A stretch of 64,000 nucleotides of DNA from Hyphomicrobiales bacterium (GCA_900470155.1 UBZT01000009.1:372001-436000), one strand, 5' to 3'. Counted from the first letter of the stretch, positions 39,630 through 52,950 are shown. Translations and numbers: made by a program. The notes: generated from the sequence alone by a model not told the origin.

Positions 39630-40610
39630 CTAGGCGGTCGTGGCCACCTGCCCCATGAAGGGCTTCACCTCGCGGCCCGGCATGAAGATGCCGACGCGCT
39701 TGATTTCCCATTCGAGCTTGATACCGGAATGTTCGAAGACCTGCTGGCGCACGGTCTCACCGAGATATTCCAGATCGTAGCCGGAGGCATGGCCGACATT
39801 GATCATGAAGTTGCAATGCAGCGAAGACATCTGGGCGCCACCGATCATCAGGCCGCGGCAGCCGGCTTCGTCGATCAATTCCCAGGCCGAATGGCCTTCC
39901 GGGTTCTTGAACGTCGAACCTCCGGTCTTCTCCTTGACCGGCTGCACCGTCTCGCGATGATGACGAACCGCATCCATATCGGCACGGATCTTCGCGCGGT
40001 CTTCGGCGAACCCCTGAAATAGCGCACCGGTGAAGATCAAGCCTTCCGGCGCTGACGAATGGCGATAGCTGTACCCCATGTCGGCATTCGCCAGGACATG
40101 GATATTGCCCTTGCGGTCAACGGCCTCGACCTCGACCAGACGACTTGCGGTATCACCGCCATTGGCCCCGGCATTCATCCGGATGGCGCCGCCGATCGAA
40201 CCCGGAATGCCGTAGTAGAAATGGAAGCCGCCGATATTGTTGTCCATCGCCATGGCGGCGATATGCTTGTCCGGGCAGATCGCTCCCGCGCGGATCAGGT
40301 TCTCGCCCGCCAGTTCGACCTGTCCGAAGCCCTTGGCGGACAAACGGATGACCACACCGGGAATACCACCGTCACGCACGAGAAGGTTCGAACCGACGCC
40401 GACAACAGTGAGAGGGACCTCTTCCGGCAGAAGTTTGAGGAATGCGATCAGATCCGCAGTATCATGCGGCTGAAACATCAGTTCTGCCAGGCCACCTGCC
40501 TGAAACCAGGTGACCCGGTCCATCGGTGCATCCGGCGTCAGCCGCCCTTTCAGCTCGTTGACACCTGGGCCCAGCGAGGCCAGCAGCTTTTCCCCATCCA
40601 CCTGTTTCAT
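39630..40610 (-). CDS. murB: UDP-N-acetylenolpyruvoylglucosamine reductase
   Basis: It reduces the enolpyruvyl group to form UDP-MurNAc, using FAD and NADPH. The 326-residue protein shows [24 protein letters not shown] (FAD), [19 protein letters not shown], and [14 protein letters not shown] near the C-terminus. The short form without the extra C-terminal domain fits type IIb. Its ATG is directly next to the murC stop. It is the last gene of the mraZ-to-murB run. Confidence 0.97.
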   Translation of the reverse strand: MKQVDGEKLLASLGPGVNELKGRLTPDAPMDRVTWFQAGGLAELMFQPHDTADLIAFLKLLPEEVPLTVVGVGSNLLVRDGGIPGVVIRLSAKGFGQVELAGENLIRAGAICPDKHIAAMAMDNNIGGFHFYYGIPGSIGGAIRMNAGANGGDTASRLVEVEAVDRKGNIHVLANADMGYSYRHSSAPEGLIFTGALFQGFAEDRAKIRADMDAVRHHRETVQPVKEKTGGSTFKNPEGHSAWELIDEAGCRGLMIGGAQMSSLHCNFMINVGHASGYDLEYLGETVRQQVFEHSGIKLEWEIKRVGIFMPGREVKPFMGQVATTA

Positions 40611-42023
40611 TCAAGACTTTCCCGAAATTGCATCAAGTTCCGCTGGCAGGACCGCCGCCCATTGCGTGATGTTACCAGCCCCCAACAGGACCACAAAATC
40701 ACCCGGTTGTGCAATGCCTGCGACAAGCGAAGCCAGTTGATCCGGTGACGGCAGATAGCGCGCGTCGCGGTGGCCGCCGGATTTGATCCGCGAGACCAGC
40801 GTTTCCGAATCGATCCCCTCGATCGGATCTTCGCCCGCCGCATAAACCGGCGCCAGGAACAATGTATCGGCATCGTTGAAGCAGTTGGCGAAGTCATCGA
40901 ACAGGCTGGCAAGACGCGAATAGCGATGTGGCTGGTGCACCGCGATGATCCGGCCCTTGCAAGATTCGCGCGCGGCCTTCAGCACCGCCTTGATCTCGAC
41001 CGGGTGATGCCCGTAGTCGTCGAACACCTGAACGTTGTTCCAGGTTCCGGTCAGCGTGAAGCGACGCTTCACACCACCGAAACCCTCCAACCCCTTGCGG
41101 ATCGCATCCTCGGAAATGTCCAGACGATTGGCAACGGCGATCGCGGCGCAGGCATTGGAAATATTATGGCGGCCCGGCATCGGCAGGATAAGGTCGTTGA
41201 AGGTGAACACGCGGCCTGTCCGACGACGACGGATCTCCACATCGAAGATAGACCGCGTGCCATCGAGGCGTACATTGGAAAAGCGCACGTCAGCCTGGGG
41301 GTTTTCGCCATAGGTAATGACCTTGCGATCCTCGATCCTGCCGACCAGCGCCTGCACTTCCGGATGATCGAGACACAGGACGCCGAAGCCATAGAACGGC
41401 ACGTTCTCGACAAACTGGCGGAACGCGGCCCGCGCATTATCGAACGTGCCGTAATAATCGAGATGCTCCGGATCGATATTGGTGATCACGGCCACGTCTG
41501 CCGGCAGCTTCAGGAAGGTGCCGTCCGACTCGTCGGCCTCGACCACCATCCACTCGCCCTCGCCCATGCGGGCGTTTGTGCCATAGGCATTGATGATCCC
41601 GCCGTTGATCACCGTCGGATCCATCTGGCCGGCATCGAGAAGGGCCGCCACCATCGATGTGGTGGTGGTCTTGCCATGTGTGCCGCCGATCGCAATCGCA
41701 TTGCGAAAGCGCATCAGCTCCGCCAGCATTTCGGCGCGTCGAACGATCGGCAACAGCTTTTCGCGCGCAGCCATCAGTTCAGCATTGTTCTTCTTGATCG
41801 CGGTCGAGACGACCACCACCTCGGCCTCGCCGAGGTTTTCGGCGGTGTGGCCGACAAACACCTCGATACCCTTGGCGCGCAGACGCTGCACATTGGCGCT
41901 GTCCGACTGGTCGGATCCCTGGACCCTATGACCGAGATTGTGAAGAACCTCGGCGATCCCGCTCATTCCGATCCCGCCGATCCCGATGAAATGGACCAGC
42001 CCGATGGATTTCGGCATTTTCAT
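40611..42023 (-). CDS. murC: UDP-N-acetylmuramate--L-alanine ligase
   Basis: It adds L-alanine to UDP-MurNAc. The 470-residue Mur ligase has [17 protein letters not shown] at its start, the ATP loop [12 protein letters not shown] near 117, [13 protein letters not shown] and HQPHRYSRL. All domains are intact. The start overlaps the murG stop as ATGA, and GGGAG precedes it by seven bases. Confidence 0.98.
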   Translation of the reverse strand: MKMPKSIGLVHFIGIGGIGMSGIAEVLHNLGHRVQGSDQSDSANVQRLRAKGIEVFVGHTAENLGEAEVVVVSTAIKKNNAELMAAREKLLPIVRRAEMLAELMRFRNAIAIGGTHGKTTTTSMVAALLDAGQMDPTVINGGIINAYGTNARMGEGEWMVVEADESDGTFLKLPADVAVITNIDPEHLDYYGTFDNARAAFRQFVENVPFYGFGVLCLDHPEVQALVGRIEDRKVITYGENPQADVRFSNVRLDGTRSIFDVEIRRRRTGRVFTFNDLILPMPGRHNISNACAAIAVANRLDISEDAIRKGLEGFGGVKRRFTLTGTWNNVQVFDDYGHHPVEIKAVLKAARESCKGRIIAVHQPHRYSRLASLFDDFANCFNDADTLFLAPVYAAGEDPIEGIDSETLVSRIKSGGHRDARYLPSPDQLASLVAGIAQPGDFVVLLGAGNITQWAAVLPAELDAISGKS

Positions 42024-43141
42024 TGTATGGCTCCCTTGACCTGGGCAACGCCCTTGCCCGCGGCAATAGCCTCAACCAGTTCGGCGAGCAAGCCGGGAGC
42101 GTTGGGCTTCCCTGTGCTTTTTGCCGCCGTCGCCGTCTTTGCCAGCAATTCCGGCCCGGTCAGGGCCTCCGAAAGGAGATCCGCAATTCGTTGCGGCGAC
42201 AGTTCGGCTTGTGCAATCACCCGGGCGCCGCCGTTGGCGGCAAGTGCTGCGGCATTGGCGGCCTGATCGTGATCAAGTGCGTAGGGGTAAGGCACGAGGA
42301 TGCTCGGACGGCCGATTACCGCAAGTTCAGACACCGTCGAGGCGCCGGAGCGGCAGATCACCAGATGGGCTGCGGCAAGACGCTTTGCCATGTCGGTAAA
42401 GAAAGGCTCGACATCGGCGCGAAGACCCAGCCCCTGATAGATGCCGATGACCTTCTGCTGGTCTTCGGGGCGCGCCTGCTGCGTCACCACGAGGCGCTGG
42501 CGCTGGTCGAGCGGCAGGAGGGCTATCGCAGCCGGAATGGCATCTGAAAAGAACTGCGCGCCCTGGCTTCCGCCAAAAACCACCAGGCGGAATGGCTGAC
42601 CGGCGGACGACGGAACGTAGTCCTTGGCCGCCGCCGCAATCACGGCCGGTCGAACCGGATTGCCGGTCACAACCATCTTCGCGGCATAGCGTCCGGAGGG
42701 TGCCAAGAACCCGCCGGCAATGGCATCGACCCGCGAGGCGAGCATGCGATTGGCACGACCCATGACGGCGTTCTGCTCATGCACGGCCGTTGGCACGCCC
42801 AGTCCCGCCGCCGCCATCAATGGCGGCACCGTCGGATAACCGCCAAAGCCGATGACCGCTTTCGGCTTCAATGTGGAGACAAGCCTGCGCGCCTCGCGAT
42901 ATCCCTGCCACAGCGCCAGCAGCGCCTTGAGGATCGCCACCGGGTTCTTCGATCCGATCGTCGCCGAGGCAACCGTATGGATGGCGTCGGCCGGGAAGCT
43001 GCCGGCGTAGCGTTCGGCGCGACGGTCGGTCACAAGATGCACGCTATAGCCGCGCTGCTTCAATTCGTGTGCCAGCGCTTCCGCCGGAAACAGATGGCCG
43101 CCGGTTCCACCGGCGGCAAGCAGTATGATCCCCTTGGACAT
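42020..43141 (-). CDS. murG: Undecaprenyl-PP-MurNAc-pentapeptide GlcNAc transferase
   Basis: It converts lipid I to lipid II on the inner face of the membrane. The 373-residue GT28 enzyme has [18 protein letters not shown] near residue 10, [25 protein letters not shown] and [22 protein letters not shown] 43141 starts the conserved strand. It begins four bases after the ftsW stop and overlaps murC. Confidence 0.98.
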   Translation of the reverse strand: MSKGIILLAAGGTGGHLFPAEALAHELKQRGYSVHLVTDRRAERYAGSFPADAIHTVASATIGSKNPVAILKALLALWQGYREARRLVSTLKPKAVIGFGGYPTVPPLMAAAGLGVPTAVHEQNAVMGRANRMLASRVDAIAGGFLAPSGRYAAKMVVTGNPVRPAVIAAAAKDYVPSSAGQPFRLVVFGGSQGAQFFSDAIPAAIALLPLDQRQRLVVTQQARPEDQQKVIGIYQGLGLRADVEPFFTDMAKRLAAAHLVICRSGASTVSELAVIGRPSILVPYPYALDHDQAANAAALAANGGARVIAQAELSPQRIADLLSEALTGPELLAKTATAAKSTGKPNAPGLLAELVEAIAAGKGVAQVKGAIQ

Positions 43142-43145
43142 CGGT

Positions 43146-44300
43146 CTACTCCGCCGGAACGCCGGCAACCGAGCGGAACAGGCTGCGCTCCTGCGCCCGT
43201 TTTTCCGGACGCCGGCGCGTCAGCGCCAGGATGAAGCCGGCCGTCACGCAGATTGCCGTCATCGACGAACCGCCATAGGAAATCAGTGGCAGGGTCATGC
43301 CCTTGGCCGGAAGCAGTTCGAGGTTGACGCCGATATTGATCATCGACTGGATACCGAGCAACAGCACCAGACCCGCCACCGCAAAGCGGTTGAAGTCATT
43401 GCGCTCGCGGTAGGCATGGCTGAGGCCGCGCAACACCAGGAAGCCGAAGATCGCCACCAGCAGCATGCAGAAGATGATGCCGAATTCTTCGGCGGCGACC
43501 GAGAAAATAAAGTCCGTATGGCTGTCGGGAATGATCCGCTTGACGATCCCCTCGCCCGGTCCCTGGCCGAACCAGTCGCCCCGGATGATCGCCTCGCGGG
43601 CGGTATCCACCTGAAAGGTATCGCCCTCGCCCGTCAGGAACCGGTCAACACGACCCGCAACGTGGGGCAACGTCATATAGGCTCCGACGAAACCGCTGAC
43701 GCCCAGGGCACCCAGCACGACAATCCAGAACCACGGCACGCCGGCCATGAAGAACATGCTGCCCCAGACGCTGGCGGTCAGGATGGTCTGCCCAAGGTCG
43801 GGCTGGGCAATCAAAAGGGCTGCGACAATGCCGAACAGCAGGATGGCAAACAGGTTCCCGGGAATTTCAGGCTGGCGCGCATGTTCGGCAAACAGCCAGG
43901 CGCAGATCACTACAAAAGCCGGCTTCATGAATTCGGACGGCTGGATCGACAGACCCGCCAGCGACAGCCAGCGTCGGCCACCCTTGACCTCGACGCCGAT
44001 GAACAGCACGAGAACCATCATGATCAGCGAGACGGCGAGCAAAGCCATGGCTGTGCGACGAACCTGCCGCGGAGACAGGAAGGAAAGGCCGATCATCACG
44101 CTCAGCGCCGGCAGCATGAACACGGCATGGCGCTTGACGAAGTGGAAGCTGTCGAGGCCCAGCCGCTCGGCAACCGCCGGCGAAGCCGCAAAGGAGAGCA
44201 TCAGCCCGATGCCCATCAACATGACGAAGATGATCATGAACAGGCGGTCGATGGTCCAGAACCAGTCCGCAAGCGGACCTCTCTCCACACGGCTAACCAT
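43146..44300 (-). CDS. ftsW: Septal peptidoglycan polymerase FtsW (SEDS family)
   Basis: A SEDS glycosyltransferase that polymerises lipid II with FtsI. The 384-residue protein has about ten membrane helices, with [19 protein letters not shown] (signature), [10 protein letters not shown], and [15 protein letters not shown] near the end. The catalytic aspartate is expected in the loop before [17 protein letters not shown]. It lies between murD and murG with gaps of only a base or a few bases. Confidence 0.97.
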   Translation of the reverse strand: MVSRVERGPLADWFWTIDRLFMIIFVMLMGIGLMLSFAASPAVAERLGLDSFHFVKRHAVFMLPALSVMIGLSFLSPRQVRRTAMALLAVSLIMMVLVLFIGVEVKGGRRWLSLAGLSIQPSEFMKPAFVVICAWLFAEHARQPEIPGNLFAILLFGIVAALLIAQPDLGQTILTASVWGSMFFMAGVPWFWIVVLGALGVSGFVGAYMTLPHVAGRVDRFLTGEGDTFQVDTAREAIIRGDWFGQGPGEGIVKRIIPDSHTDFIFSVAAEEFGIIFCMLLVAIFGFLVLRGLSHAYRERNDFNRFAVAGLVLLLGIQSMINIGVNLELLPAKGMTLPLISYGGSSMTAICVTAGFILALTRRRPEKRAQERSLFRSVAGVPAE

Positions 44301-44301
44301 A

Positions 44302-45711
44302 TCATTTGCCTCCTGTTGGCATGTCGATCAGCATGGTGACATCATCCAGTCCCGCGACGTGACCGACAAAGGCATCGCCGCGAACTTCGAAATTCTTGTA
44401 CTGGTCGAAACTTGCGCAAGCCGGTGACAGCATGACCGCAGAGGCTTCGCCATCCTGATCGGCATCGGCGGCGGCATGGGCCAAGGCGCGGTCGAGTGTT
44501 CCGGATATCTCGTACGGTACCTGCTCGCCCAGCGTCGCGGCAAAGCCCGAAGCCGCTTCACCAATCAGATAGGCCTTTACGATACGGGAGAAGAGTGGAG
44601 CGAGGCTTGTGATGCCACCCTCTTTCGGCAGACCGCCGGCGATCCAGTAGATCCGCGCATAACTCGACAAGGCTGGCGCGGCGGCCTCGGCATTAGTCGC
44701 TTTGCTGTCATTGACAAAAACAACCTGTCGACGCCGGCCGACTGGCTGCATCCGGTGCTTGAGGCCCGGAAAGCTTGCCAATCCGGCCTGGATATCGGCA
44801 ACGGAGACGCCAACCGCAAGGCAGGCACCAATGGCAGCCGCCGCATTCTGTGCATTGTGTGCGCCCCGCAGGGTCTGAATGCCGTCGAGGTCGGCGATAT
44901 GTGATGTCGCGCCGGCTTCAGCATGAATGATCCGCGAACCATCAGCATACAGTCCGTCGGCCAGAGGCTGGCGCTTGGAGATCCTTATCACCTTATGCCC
45001 ACTGCGCTCGACACGGTCGGCAATCAATTCGCAGTGGCTGTCATCGACACCGACGATCGCCGTCGCCGCGCCGGCGACCAAACGCTCCTTGATCTCGGCA
45101 TAGTGCTGCATCGTGCCATGGCGATCGAGATGATCGGGCGTGAGGTTTAGAAGAAGACCGGCCGTCGGGTTCAGTGTTGGAGCAAGATCGATCTGGTATG
45201 ACGAGCACTCGACGACGAAGAACCGGCCGTCCTTTGGCGGATCGAGCGTCAGGACAGCCCGGCCGATATTGCCGCCAAGCTGCGTATCGCGGCCACTGCT
45301 TTCCAGGATATGTGCAATCAACGCCGTCGTGGTCGATTTCCCGTTGGTGCCGGTGATGGCGATGAACGGGCAATTGGGAGCAACCGCCCGACGTTCGCGC
45401 GCGAAGATCTCGACATCGCCGATGATCTCCACGCCTTCGGACCTGGCGAGTGCCACCGACCAGTGCGGCTTGGGATGCGTCAGCGGCACGCCCGGTGACA
45501 GCACGAAGGACGATATCGTTTTCCAGTCAAGGCTATGCAGCTCGACAGTGTCGATACCCTCGCCTGCCGCTTTCGCCACACTGTCGGGATTGTCGTCCCA
45601 GGCGAACACCTTCGCGCCGCCGGCAACCAGCGACTTCGCCGTTGCGAGGCCCGAACCGCCGAGCCCGAACAATGCGACCCGCTTGCCCTTGAATGTGGTG
45701 GCCGGGATCAT
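44302..45711 (-). CDS. murD: UDP-N-acetylmuramoylalanine--D-glutamate ligase
   Basis: It adds D-glutamate to UDP-MurNAc-L-Ala. The 469-residue protein has [17 protein letters not shown] at its start, ATP loop [28 protein letters not shown], and [21 protein letters not shown] 45711 is chosen since the N-terminal Rossmann strand follows. It is eight bases after mraY and one base before ftsW. Confidence 0.97.
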   Translation of the reverse strand: MIPATTFKGKRVALFGLGGSGLATAKSLVAGGAKVFAWDDNPDSVAKAAGEGIDTVELHSLDWKTISSFVLSPGVPLTHPKPHWSVALARSEGVEIIGDVEIFARERRAVAPNCPFIAITGTNGKSTTTALIAHILESSGRDTQLGGNIGRAVLTLDPPKDGRFFVVECSSYQIDLAPTLNPTAGLLLNLTPDHLDRHGTMQHYAEIKERLVAGAATAIVGVDDSHCELIADRVERSGHKVIRISKRQPLADGLYADGSRIIHAEAGATSHIADLDGIQTLRGAHNAQNAAAAIGACLAVGVSVADIQAGLASFPGLKHRMQPVGRRRQVVFVNDSKATNAEAAAPALSSYARIYWIAGGLPKEGGITSLAPLFSRIVKAYLIGEAASGFAATLGEQVPYEISGTLDRALAHAAADADQDGEASAVMLSPACASFDQYKNFEVRGDAFVGHVAGLDDVTMLIDMPTGGK

Positions 45712-45718
45712 CTCGACC

Positions 45719-46819
45719 TCAACGCAGCTTGAGGGTCGAAAGACCGAGCATCGCGAGGCCAACCGCAATGATCCAGAATCGGATCACCACCTGGCTTTCG
45801 GTCCAGCCAAGTTTCTCGAAGTGATGGTGGATGGGCGCCATCAGGAACACGCGCCGTCCCGTCATCTTGAAATAGCCAACCTGGATGATCACCGACAGCG
45901 TTTCCATGACAAACAGGCCGCCAATGATCGCCATGACGATCTCGTGCTTGGTGGCCACCGCCACCGAACCGATCAGGCCACCGAGCGCCAGCGAGCCGGT
46001 GTCGCCCATGAAGATGGCAGCCGGCGGTGCATTGAACCAGAGGAAGCCGAGACCGGCACCGATCACGGCACCCAGGAGCACGGCAAGCTCGCCGGTACCG
46101 GGGACGAAATGGATCTGCAGATAGTTGGAAAACACGGCATTGCCGGTCAGGTAGGCAATCACGCCGAACGACGCGGCCGCAATCATCACCGGCACGATCG
46201 CCAAGCCATCGAGACCATCAGTCAGATTGACCGCATTGCCGGCCGCAACGACGACGAAGCCGCCGAAGAGCACGAAGAAAATGCCGAGATCGATCATGAA
46301 ATCCTTGACGAAAGGAAAGGTGATCGACGAACCGAAGGTAGAGCCCTGCGCCCCCGAATGCAGCGCCGAACCCATCATGAAATAAACGGCAATGCCGGCA
46401 ATCAGAAACTCCAGGCCAAGGCGGGCCTTTCCCGAAAAGCCCTTGTCCGTCTGTTTGGTGACCTTGAGATAGTCGTCATAAAACCCGATCGCACCAAAGC
46501 CCAGCGTCACCATCAGCGTGGCCACGACATAGACGTTGGAAAGGTCGGCCCACAGCAGCGCCGACACGACAATGCCGGCAAGGATCATCAGACCGCCCAT
46601 CGTTGGCGTGCCGGCCTTCTTGAAATGGGTCTGCGGACCGTCGGCGCGGATCGGTTGTCCCTTGCCTTGCCGCACGCGAAGCGATGAAATCATCATCGGA
46701 CCGAACAGGAAGACAACAAGGGCCGAGGTGAACAGGGCAGCACCCGTGCGGAAGGTGATGTACCGAAACAAATTGAAGAATTGAAAGTGGTCCGCCAGTT
46801 CCACAAGCCAGATTAGCAT
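45719..46819 (-). CDS. mraY: Phospho-MurNAc-pentapeptide translocase
   Basis: It forms lipid I from UDP-MurNAc-pentapeptide and undecaprenyl phosphate. The 366-residue protein has about ten helices, [21 protein letters not shown] with the catalytic aspartates, [13 protein letters not shown], and [13 protein letters not shown], the histidine triad loop. ATG 46819 begins the family start MLIWLVELA. It is tightly packed between murF and murD. Confidence 0.98.
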   Translation of the reverse strand: MLIWLVELADHFQFFNLFRYITFRTGAALFTSALVVFLFGPMMISSLRVRQGKGQPIRADGPQTHFKKAGTPTMGGLMILAGIVVSALLWADLSNVYVVATLMVTLGFGAIGFYDDYLKVTKQTDKGFSGKARLGLEFLIAGIAVYFMMGSALHSGAQGSTFGSSITFPFVKDFMIDLGIFFVLFGGFVVVAAGNAVNLTDGLDGLAIVPVMIAAASFGVIAYLTGNAVFSNYLQIHFVPGTGELAVLLGAVIGAGLGFLWFNAPPAAIFMGDTGSLALGGLIGSVAVATKHEIVMAIIGGLFVMETLSVIIQVGYFKMTGRRVFLMAPIHHHFEKLGWTESQVVIRFWIIAVGLAMLGLSTLKLR

Positions 46820-46843
46820 TGGAGCCCTTTCCAAAAGCCCGGA

Positions 46844-48277
46844 TTAAAAGTGGCGCTCCGTGTCGGGGAATGCCGGATACTTGTCAAGCAGCGCCGCGAC
46901 AATCTTGCCGAAACCAATCCCGAGCGAGGATTTCACCATGATCACGTCACCACCGCGCACTTCGGCTGCGACGAAATTCGCCAGCTCGGCCGTGGTCTCA
47001 AGATAGACCACATGCACGCTTTCCGGCAGCGCATCGCGCAACGCCGTCATCTCAGGTCCGGCAAGCCAGACATGTTCGATCCCCGCGGCCATAAGTGGGC
47101 TCGCCAGTTCCGCGTGAACGCTGGCCGAGAATTCGCCCATTTCCAGCATGTCGCCGAGCACGGCAATGCGCCGACCGTCATATTCCGGCTGCGATGCCGC
47201 AAGAACGGCAATCGCCGCCCGCATCGATGCCGGGTTGGCGTTGTAGCTCTCGTCGATCAATGTCAGAACATCGCGGCCGATCGATAGCTTGTGGCGCTGG
47301 CCACGCCCCTTGACCGGCGCAAGGTTCGCCAATGCCTCGATCGCGGCATCGACATCGGCACCGACCAGCGAGACGGCAGCCAGGACTGCCATGGCGTTCT
47401 CCGCCAGATGCCGGCCCGGCGCACCAATGCTGATTTCGCGGGTTTCGCCGCCAAAGGAGACCCACACCGTTGAGCGTTCCGCCGCGCCATCGAATTCGGC
47501 AAGCCTGAATTCCGCCTTGGCATGCTGGCCGAAGGTGTGGATGTTTTCCACGCTGGCGGCGTAGGCTGCCTGTTCGAGCTGTTCGAAATAGGCGTTGTCG
47601 CGATTGAGGATGACATCGCCGCCACGCGCCAGGCCATCGAAAATCTCCGCCTTGGCAGCAGCGATTTCCTCGACGCTTGAAAAATTGCCGAGATGCGCCG
47701 GTGCAATCGTCGTAATGATCGCCACATCCGGACGCACCATCTGTGCCAGAGGGCCGATTTCGCCCGGATGATTCATGCCGATCTCGAACACGCCGTAGCG
47801 CGTATCCATCGGCATGCGCGCCAGCGTCAGCGGCACGCCCCAGTGGTTGTTGAAGGATGCGACCGCGGCATGCACATTGCCGGAGGGCTCCAGCGCAACG
47901 CGCAGCATTTCCTTGGTCGTCGTCTTGCCGACAGATCCGGTCACCGCAATCACCGTGGCCGGTGTCCGGTCGCGCGCAGCCTGTCCGAGCTTTTCCAGTC
48001 CGTTCAGAACGTCCTCGACCACGATCATCGGCACGGTCAGGCGACCCAGCGCCGGAAGCTTTGCTTCATTGACCACGAGCAGCGACGCGCCATTGGCAAT
48101 CGCAATGCTGGCATAGTCATGGCCGTCGACCCGATCGCCCTTGATGGCAAAGAAGGCCTCACCCGGCGTGATCGTGCGACTGTCGATCGAAATGCCGGTA
48201 ATGCCCTCCGGCAGATTGCCGAAAGGTCGTCCGGCCATAGCGGCCACCATGTCACGCGATGTCCAAAGAAAGGTCAA
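46844..48277 (-). CDS. murF: UDP-MurNAc-tripeptide--D-Ala-D-Ala ligase
   Basis: It adds D-Ala-D-Ala to the UDP-MurNAc-tripeptide. The 477-residue Mur ligase shows [30 protein letters not shown] loop [14 protein letters not shown] and [17 protein letters not shown]. The start is a TTG at 48277 that overlaps the murE stop (TTGA), with GGAGGA nine bases upstream; no better ATG precedes the conserved part. An in-frame ATG nine codons later is possible. Confidence 0.96.
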   Translation of the reverse strand: MTFLWTSRDMVAAMAGRPFGNLPEGITGISIDSRTITPGEAFFAIKGDRVDGHDYASIAIANGASLLVVNEAKLPALGRLTVPMIVVEDVLNGLEKLGQAARDRTPATVIAVTGSVGKTTTKEMLRVALEPSGNVHAAVASFNNHWGVPLTLARMPMDTRYGVFEIGMNHPGEIGPLAQMVRPDVAIITTIAPAHLGNFSSVEEIAAAKAEIFDGLARGGDVILNRDNAYFEQLEQAAYAASVENIHTFGQHAKAEFRLAEFDGAAERSTVWVSFGGETREISIGAPGRHLAENAMAVLAAVSLVGADVDAAIEALANLAPVKGRGQRHKLSIGRDVLTLIDESYNANPASMRAAIAVLAASQPEYDGRRIAVLGDMLEMGEFSASVHAELASPLMAAGIEHVWLAGPEMTALRDALPESVHVVYLETTAELANFVAAEVRGGDVIMVKSSLGIGFGKIVAALLDKYPAFPDTERHF

Positions 48278-49731
48278 CGGTCGAACTCCTCCAATGCTTT
48301 GCGCAGTTCGGCATGATCGGAAAACGGCAAGGTTGCGGTGCCGACGGTCTGGCCCTCTTCGTGTCCCTTGCCGGCCACGATCAGCGTATCGCCAGCAGAC
48401 AGCATGGCGACAGCTGCCCGGATCGCCTGCGCGCGATCGCCGATCTCTATGCCGCCGGGTGTCGCAGCCATGATCTCGGACCGGATGGTCGCGGGCACTT
48501 CCGAACGCGGATTGTCGTCGGTCACGATGGTGATATCGGCAAGCCGCGTGGCGATTTCGCCCATGATCGGTCGCTTGCCCTTGTCGCGGTCGCCACCGCA
48601 GCCAAACACGACGATGACACGGCCAGTGGTGAACGGACGGACTGAATTCAAAACATTCTCAAGCGCATCCGGTTTGTGCGCGTAATCGACATAGGCAAGC
48701 GCACCGCTCTTGCTCTGGCCGACCAGCTCGAGCCGGCCCGAGGCACCCTTGAGATGCTCCAGCGCCTTCAGCGCAACGGATGCAGGCGTACCGGTCGCAA
48801 TCGCGAGCCCGGCCGAGACCAGGGCATTGGCAATCTGAAAATCGCCGGCGAGCGGAATATGCACCTCGAAGATCTCGCCACCGCAATGCACTTCGGCCAC
48901 CTGCTTGTGGCGGAAATGCTCGACGCGCTTGAGGCTGAGGAAATCGCCCTTGCGACCGACGGTGCGCACGTCATGGCCGGCAGCCGTCGCGACCCGGATC
49001 GCCTCGTCCGACCAGGGGTCATCGGCAAAGATCACCGCCGGGGATCCCTTCGGCAACAGCGTATCGAACAGACGCATCTTTGCAGCCATATAGTCCTCGA
49101 CCGTCGGATGATAGTCCATGTGGTCGCGGCCGAGATTGGTGAAACCGGCTGCGGCGAGCTTGACGCCATCCAGCCGGCTCTGGTCTAGACCATGGCTGGA
49201 TGCTTCCATCGCCGCATGGGTCACGCCTTCGTCGGCCAACTCACCCAACAACGTATGCAGCGCGATCGGGTCCGGCGTGGTCAAGGAACCATAGTCATTG
49301 CGTTTGGGCGAAATCACTCCGGTGGTGCCGATCTGGGCTGCTGCCTTGCCGGCCTCCGCCCAGATCTGTCGGGTAAATGACGCGACGGACGTCTTGCCCG
49401 CGGTACCGGTCACAGCAACAATGATCGCCGGCTGGCGACCTACGAGACGGGCGGCTGTCATTGCCAGCAGATGACGCGGATTTTCCGACATGATCACGGG
49501 TACGGGCGCATCGACAGGATGACTTGCGACAACAGCAACCGCGCCGCGCGTCACAGCATCGGCGACATAGGCGGCACCATCAGCCTTGCTGCCTGTGAGT
49601 GCAAAAAACAGGGTGCCGGGTACGACCTGGCGGCTATCGGCAGCAAGACCTGTAATCTCGATCGAGCCGACCTCGGTGGTCATTGGATCCCGAACGTGCG
49701 CGCCCGCCAGCTTGCCCAGTAACATCTGCAT
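48274..49731 (-). CDS. murE: UDP-MurNAc-L-Ala-D-Glu--meso-diaminopimelate ligase
   Basis: It adds the third stem residue. The 485-residue protein has [21 protein letters not shown] loop [23 protein letters not shown] and VTDDNPRSE. The DNPR box marks meso-diaminopimelate as substrate rather than lysine, as expected for a Gram-negative cell. ATG 49731 has GAGAGG upstream; ATG 49725 is an alternative. It lies 53 bp after ftsI. Confidence 0.97.
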   Translation of the reverse strand: MQMLLGKLAGAHVRDPMTTEVGSIEITGLAADSRQVVPGTLFFALTGSKADGAAYVADAVTRGAVAVVASHPVDAPVPVIMSENPRHLLAMTAARLVGRQPAIIVAVTGTAGKTSVASFTRQIWAEAGKAAAQIGTTGVISPKRNDYGSLTTPDPIALHTLLGELADEGVTHAAMEASSHGLDQSRLDGVKLAAAGFTNLGRDHMDYHPTVEDYMAAKMRLFDTLLPKGSPAVIFADDPWSDEAIRVATAAGHDVRTVGRKGDFLSLKRVEHFRHKQVAEVHCGGEIFEVHIPLAGDFQIANALVSAGLAIATGTPASVALKALEHLKGASGRLELVGQSKSGALAYVDYAHKPDALENVLNSVRPFTTGRVIVVFGCGGDRDKGKRPIMGEIATRLADITIVTDDNPRSEVPATIRSEIMAATPGGIEIGDRAQAIRAAVAMLSAGDTLIVAGKGHEEGQTVGTATLPFSDHAELRKALEEFDR

Positions 49732-49784
49732 TCCATCCTCTCGGGGCAAAACATTCCGAATCGCCCCGTTAATATTCGATCCGT

Positions 49785-51530
49785 TTAATAAGAGACGAGC
49801 AAGGCCGAGCCGTCTTCTCCGAATTTCGGTTCTACACCAAGAATTGCGGCGCTTCTGCGGATGATATCGGCAACCATCGGCGCGGCGGTGTTACCGGCCA
49901 GTGCGGCGCCGTTTCCTTTGTCCGTCTTCGGCTCGTCGATAAATGTCAGCACGACATAGCGCGGATTGTCGATCGGGAACGCCGCCAGGAAGGCGTTGAA
50001 GTTTTTGTCGCCGACATAACGACCGTTGACCACCTTGTCGGCCGTGCCGGTCTTGCCCCCAACGTCGAATCCCTCGACGCGCGCATTGCGGCCGGAGCCC
50101 TTGACCCCATTCCATTCGAACAGAAAGCGCATGTCGTCGCTGGTCGACGGCTTGATCACCTGTGTGGCGACTAGATCGGCCTGCTCGCGCGTGCGCGGCA
50201 GGAATGTCGGCTCGATCAGCTTGCCGCCATTCACCAGTGCGACACCCGCCACCGCCGTCTGCAGCGGCGTTGTCGATACACCATGTCCGAACGAGATGGT
50301 GATCGAGTTGATCTTCTTCCACTCACGCGGCTGCGATGGCATTGCCACTTCCGGAAGCTCTGTCTGCATCTTGGTGAGCAGCCCCAGGCGAGTGAGGAAT
50401 TCCCTGTGCCCATCGGTACCAACGAGATCAGCAACCTTGGCAGTACCGATATTGGAGGAATACTGGAAGATTTCCGGCACCGTCAGAACGCGATTCTTGC
50501 CGTGGAAATCCTTGATGGTGAAACCGCCGATCCGGATCGGATAGCGCGCATCAAAGCTGTCCTTCAGCGACACTTTGCCAGAATCCAGCCCCATCGCGAT
50601 GGTAAATGACTTGAACGTCGAGCCCATCTCGAACGTGCCGTTCGACATGCGGCTGAGCCAGCCCTCCTCCGAACCAGCGGGATTGTTCGGATCGTAGTCG
50701 GGCAGCGAGGCCATGGCCAACACTTCACCGGTATGAGCATCGAGAACAACGCCGCCGGCGCCGAGCGCCTTGAACTTATCGACATAGGAAACAAGCACGT
50801 CGCGCACGATGTTCTGCACGCGGATGTCCATCGACAGCTTGACCGGTTCAAGCGGCATGTCGCTGGTCATGCCGAGCGCGCGCAGGTCTGCCATGCCCTG
50901 GTTGTCGATATATTTCTCCATCCCGGTCATGCCGCGATTGTCGATATTGACGTAGCCGACGATGTGCGAGGCGGTCGAGCCACCCGGATAGAAGCGACGT
51001 TTTTCCGGACGAAAACCGATGCCCGGAATGCCGAGCGCGAGGATCTGGCTCTGCTGCTTCGGCGTCAACTGGCGACGCAACCACTGGAACCGCGAATTCG
51101 AGGAAAGCTTCTTGTAGGTCCCCTTTATGTCGAGGTCCCGGAGAACGGTTGCGAGCCTTTCGACCGCCTCGTCCGGATCGACAATCTTGTGCGGCTCGGC
51201 AAACAGCGAGACGGTACGAATGTCGGTCGCCAGAACCTCGCCATTGCGATCGAGAATATCAGGGCGCGACGCCATAAGCCGATCGGCGGGCAGAATGCTG
51301 GATACCGTTTCCGGCTGCGCATAACCATACTGGACAAGACGACCACCGATGATCGCATAGGCGAAACAAAAGCCGGCGATCATGATGCCGACGCGGGTGC
51401 GTGCCATTTCCGTCTTGCGCTTGCCGGTACCTTTAAAGGTTGCACCATTGATGACCGTGCCGCTGCGCTGCACATCCGTGGAGAAATGCGCCCGGCTCTT
51501 CAACAGCATGATTCGCGAAAGAAAGGTCAT
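49785..51530 (-). CDS. ftsI: Septal transpeptidase FtsI (penicillin-binding protein 3)
   Basis: It cross-links septal peptidoglycan. The 581-residue class B PBP has one N-terminal helix (about 47-66), a pedestal domain starting [16 protein letters not shown], and the transpeptidase domain with the active serine in MGSTFKSF, the SSN of [10 protein letters not shown] and GGKTGTADK. The cytoplasmic N-tail of about 45 basic residues is long. Its ATG shares one base with the ftsL stop. Confidence 0.97.
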   Translation of the reverse strand: MTFLSRIMLLKSRAHFSTDVQRSGTVINGATFKGTGKRKTEMARTRVGIMIAGFCFAYAIIGGRLVQYGYAQPETVSSILPADRLMASRPDILDRNGEVLATDIRTVSLFAEPHKIVDPDEAVERLATVLRDLDIKGTYKKLSSNSRFQWLRRQLTPKQQSQILALGIPGIGFRPEKRRFYPGGSTASHIVGYVNIDNRGMTGMEKYIDNQGMADLRALGMTSDMPLEPVKLSMDIRVQNIVRDVLVSYVDKFKALGAGGVVLDAHTGEVLAMASLPDYDPNNPAGSEEGWLSRMSNGTFEMGSTFKSFTIAMGLDSGKVSLKDSFDARYPIRIGGFTIKDFHGKNRVLTVPEIFQYSSNIGTAKVADLVGTDGHREFLTRLGLLTKMQTELPEVAMPSQPREWKKINSITISFGHGVSTTPLQTAVAGVALVNGGKLIEPTFLPRTREQADLVATQVIKPSTSDDMRFLFEWNGVKGSGRNARVEGFDVGGKTGTADKVVNGRYVGDKNFNAFLAAFPIDNPRYVVLTFIDEPKTDKGNGAALAGNTAAPMVADIIRRSAAILGVEPKFGEDGSALLVSY

Positions 51531-51922
51531 CAGTCGTCCACCGATTCCATTGGTTCCACAGATCCCGTCGTGATCAGGTCCTTGACCGGGTCAGACGGCG
51601 TTTCGCCCTCTGCCACTTCGGGCTTTGGCAGCTGATCTCTTGGCATCGGCAGCTCTACCGGACGCGCCAGTTGCTCGGGCGCTGTCGGCTCAAGCTTCAG
51701 CTCCGCCGAATAGGATTTGACCAATCGTTCCAGCCGGTTTGGCTGCGTCAACAGCGCCCGATCGGCTCGGAGCAGTTCGATCGTGTCCTGCTCAAGCTTG
51801 ATCTCGGCCTCGAGCCTGCGCACCTCTGCCGCCTTGTTATCGGTGTGGTGCTTGATCTGATAGGTGACAGCCGCCGCCGCCAGCATCGATCCGACCAGAA
51901 TGAGGTCGAACGTTCTGAGCAT
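51530..51922 (-). CDS. ftsL: Cell division protein FtsL
   Basis: A small bitopic protein that activates FtsWI. The 130-residue protein has one helix (about 5-23), a short leucine-zipper-like coiled coil (about 30-60, EVRRLEAEIKLEQDTIELL) and LTQPNRLERLV, a motif common in alphaproteobacterial FtsL. The C-terminal 45 residues are Pro- and Glu-rich and look disordered. It lies between rsmH (two bases) and ftsI (overlap). Confidence 0.93.
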   Translation of the reverse strand: MLRTFDLILVGSMLAAAAVTYQIKHHTDNKAAEVRRLEAEIKLEQDTIELLRADRALLTQPNRLERLVKSYSAELKLEPTAPEQLARPVELPMPRDQLPKPEVAEGETPSDPVKDLITTGSVEPMESVDD

Positions 51923-51924
51923 TG

Positions 51925-52950
51925 TTAGCCTCCGATCTTGTCGAGAGTGGCGAGGTCCGGCAGATCGAAGATCGACATGTCGGCGCGTTCTGCTGGCGCC
52001 TTTGTCCGGATCCCGGCACGAAGCTTGGCAGAGCGGGCGCGCGGATTGATATCTGCCTCCGCTTCGGTTGCAGCAACCATGCCTTTGCCAACAGGCTCGA
52101 AGGTCGCTGGACGTGCTTCGACCATAGGAAGGTGGCGCGAACCTGACGCCTTGCCCGAACGCTCGGAAAAGAACTTCTTCACGATACGGTCTTCCAGCGA
52201 ATGGAAGGTCACGACGACCAGTCGACCGCCAGGCTTCAGGGAACGTTCGGCTGCGAACAGTGCCTGCGCCAATTCGCCCAACTCGTCGTTGACGAAAATC
52301 CGCAACGCCTGGAACACGCGGGTCGCCGGATGGATCTTGTCCTTGGCTTTGCGCGGATTGACCGTCTCGATCAGGTTGGCCAGCTCACGAGTCGTCCGGA
52401 AAGGCTCGGTTGCACGGCGCTTCTCGATGGCGCGCGCAATGCGGCCAGCGTGCTTTTCCTCGCCGAGAAATCCGAAGATGCGAATGAGGTCGGTCACCTT
52501 TGCGCGATTGACAACGTCGGCTGCCGAGACGCCCGAGGACGACATGCGCATGTCCAGCGGACCATTGCGCTGGAACGAAAAGCCGCGATCGGCCTCGTCG
52601 ATCTGCATCGAGGAGACCCCGATATCGAGCACGATGCCGTCCAGCCCCTCGGTCGGCGCATGTTCGGAAAGCTGTGAAAACTGTGTGTGCTGCAGTGACA
52701 GACGACCACCGCTGGCCTCGACCAGCGCCTGACCCGCCGCAATCGCATTCGGATCGCGATCAAGGGCTATCACATTGGCACCCGCCCCCAGTATGGCCGA
52801 GGTATAGCCGCCAGCACCGAAGGTTCCATCCAGAATAAGCTTGCCCGGCTGCGCCTCGAGCGCCGCCAGAACTTCCGGAAGAAGAACCGGAATGTGGCGA
52901 ACCGGTCCGCCATTGGCATCAGGTTCTCCCTCGCCAAGATTCGCCGCCAT
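51925..52950 (-). CDS. rsmH: 16S rRNA (cytosine1402-N4)-methyltransferase
   Basis: It N4-methylates C1402 of 16S rRNA (older name mraW). The 341-residue protein has [14 protein letters not shown] loop [37 protein letters not shown], and [16 protein letters not shown] 52950 is chosen because RHIPVLL follows 17 residues later and GGGGAAGCGGA precedes; the same frame stays open to 53580 but that part lies over mraZ and has no homology. It begins 17 bp after mraZ. Confidence 0.97.
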   Translation of the reverse strand: MAANLGEGEPDANGGPVRHIPVLLPEVLAALEAQPGKLILDGTFGAGGYTSAILGAGANVIALDRDPNAIAAGQALVEASGGRLSLQHTQFSQLSEHAPTEGLDGIVLDIGVSSMQIDEADRGFSFQRNGPLDMRMSSSGVSAADVVNRAKVTDLIRIFGFLGEEKHAGRIARAIEKRRATEPFRTTRELANLIETVNPRKAKDKIHPATRVFQALRIFVNDELGELAQALFAAERSLKPGGRLVVVTFHSLEDRIVKKFFSERSGKASGSRHLPMVEARPATFEPVGKGMVAATEAEADINPRARSAKLRAGIRTKAPAERADMSIFDLPDLATLDKIGG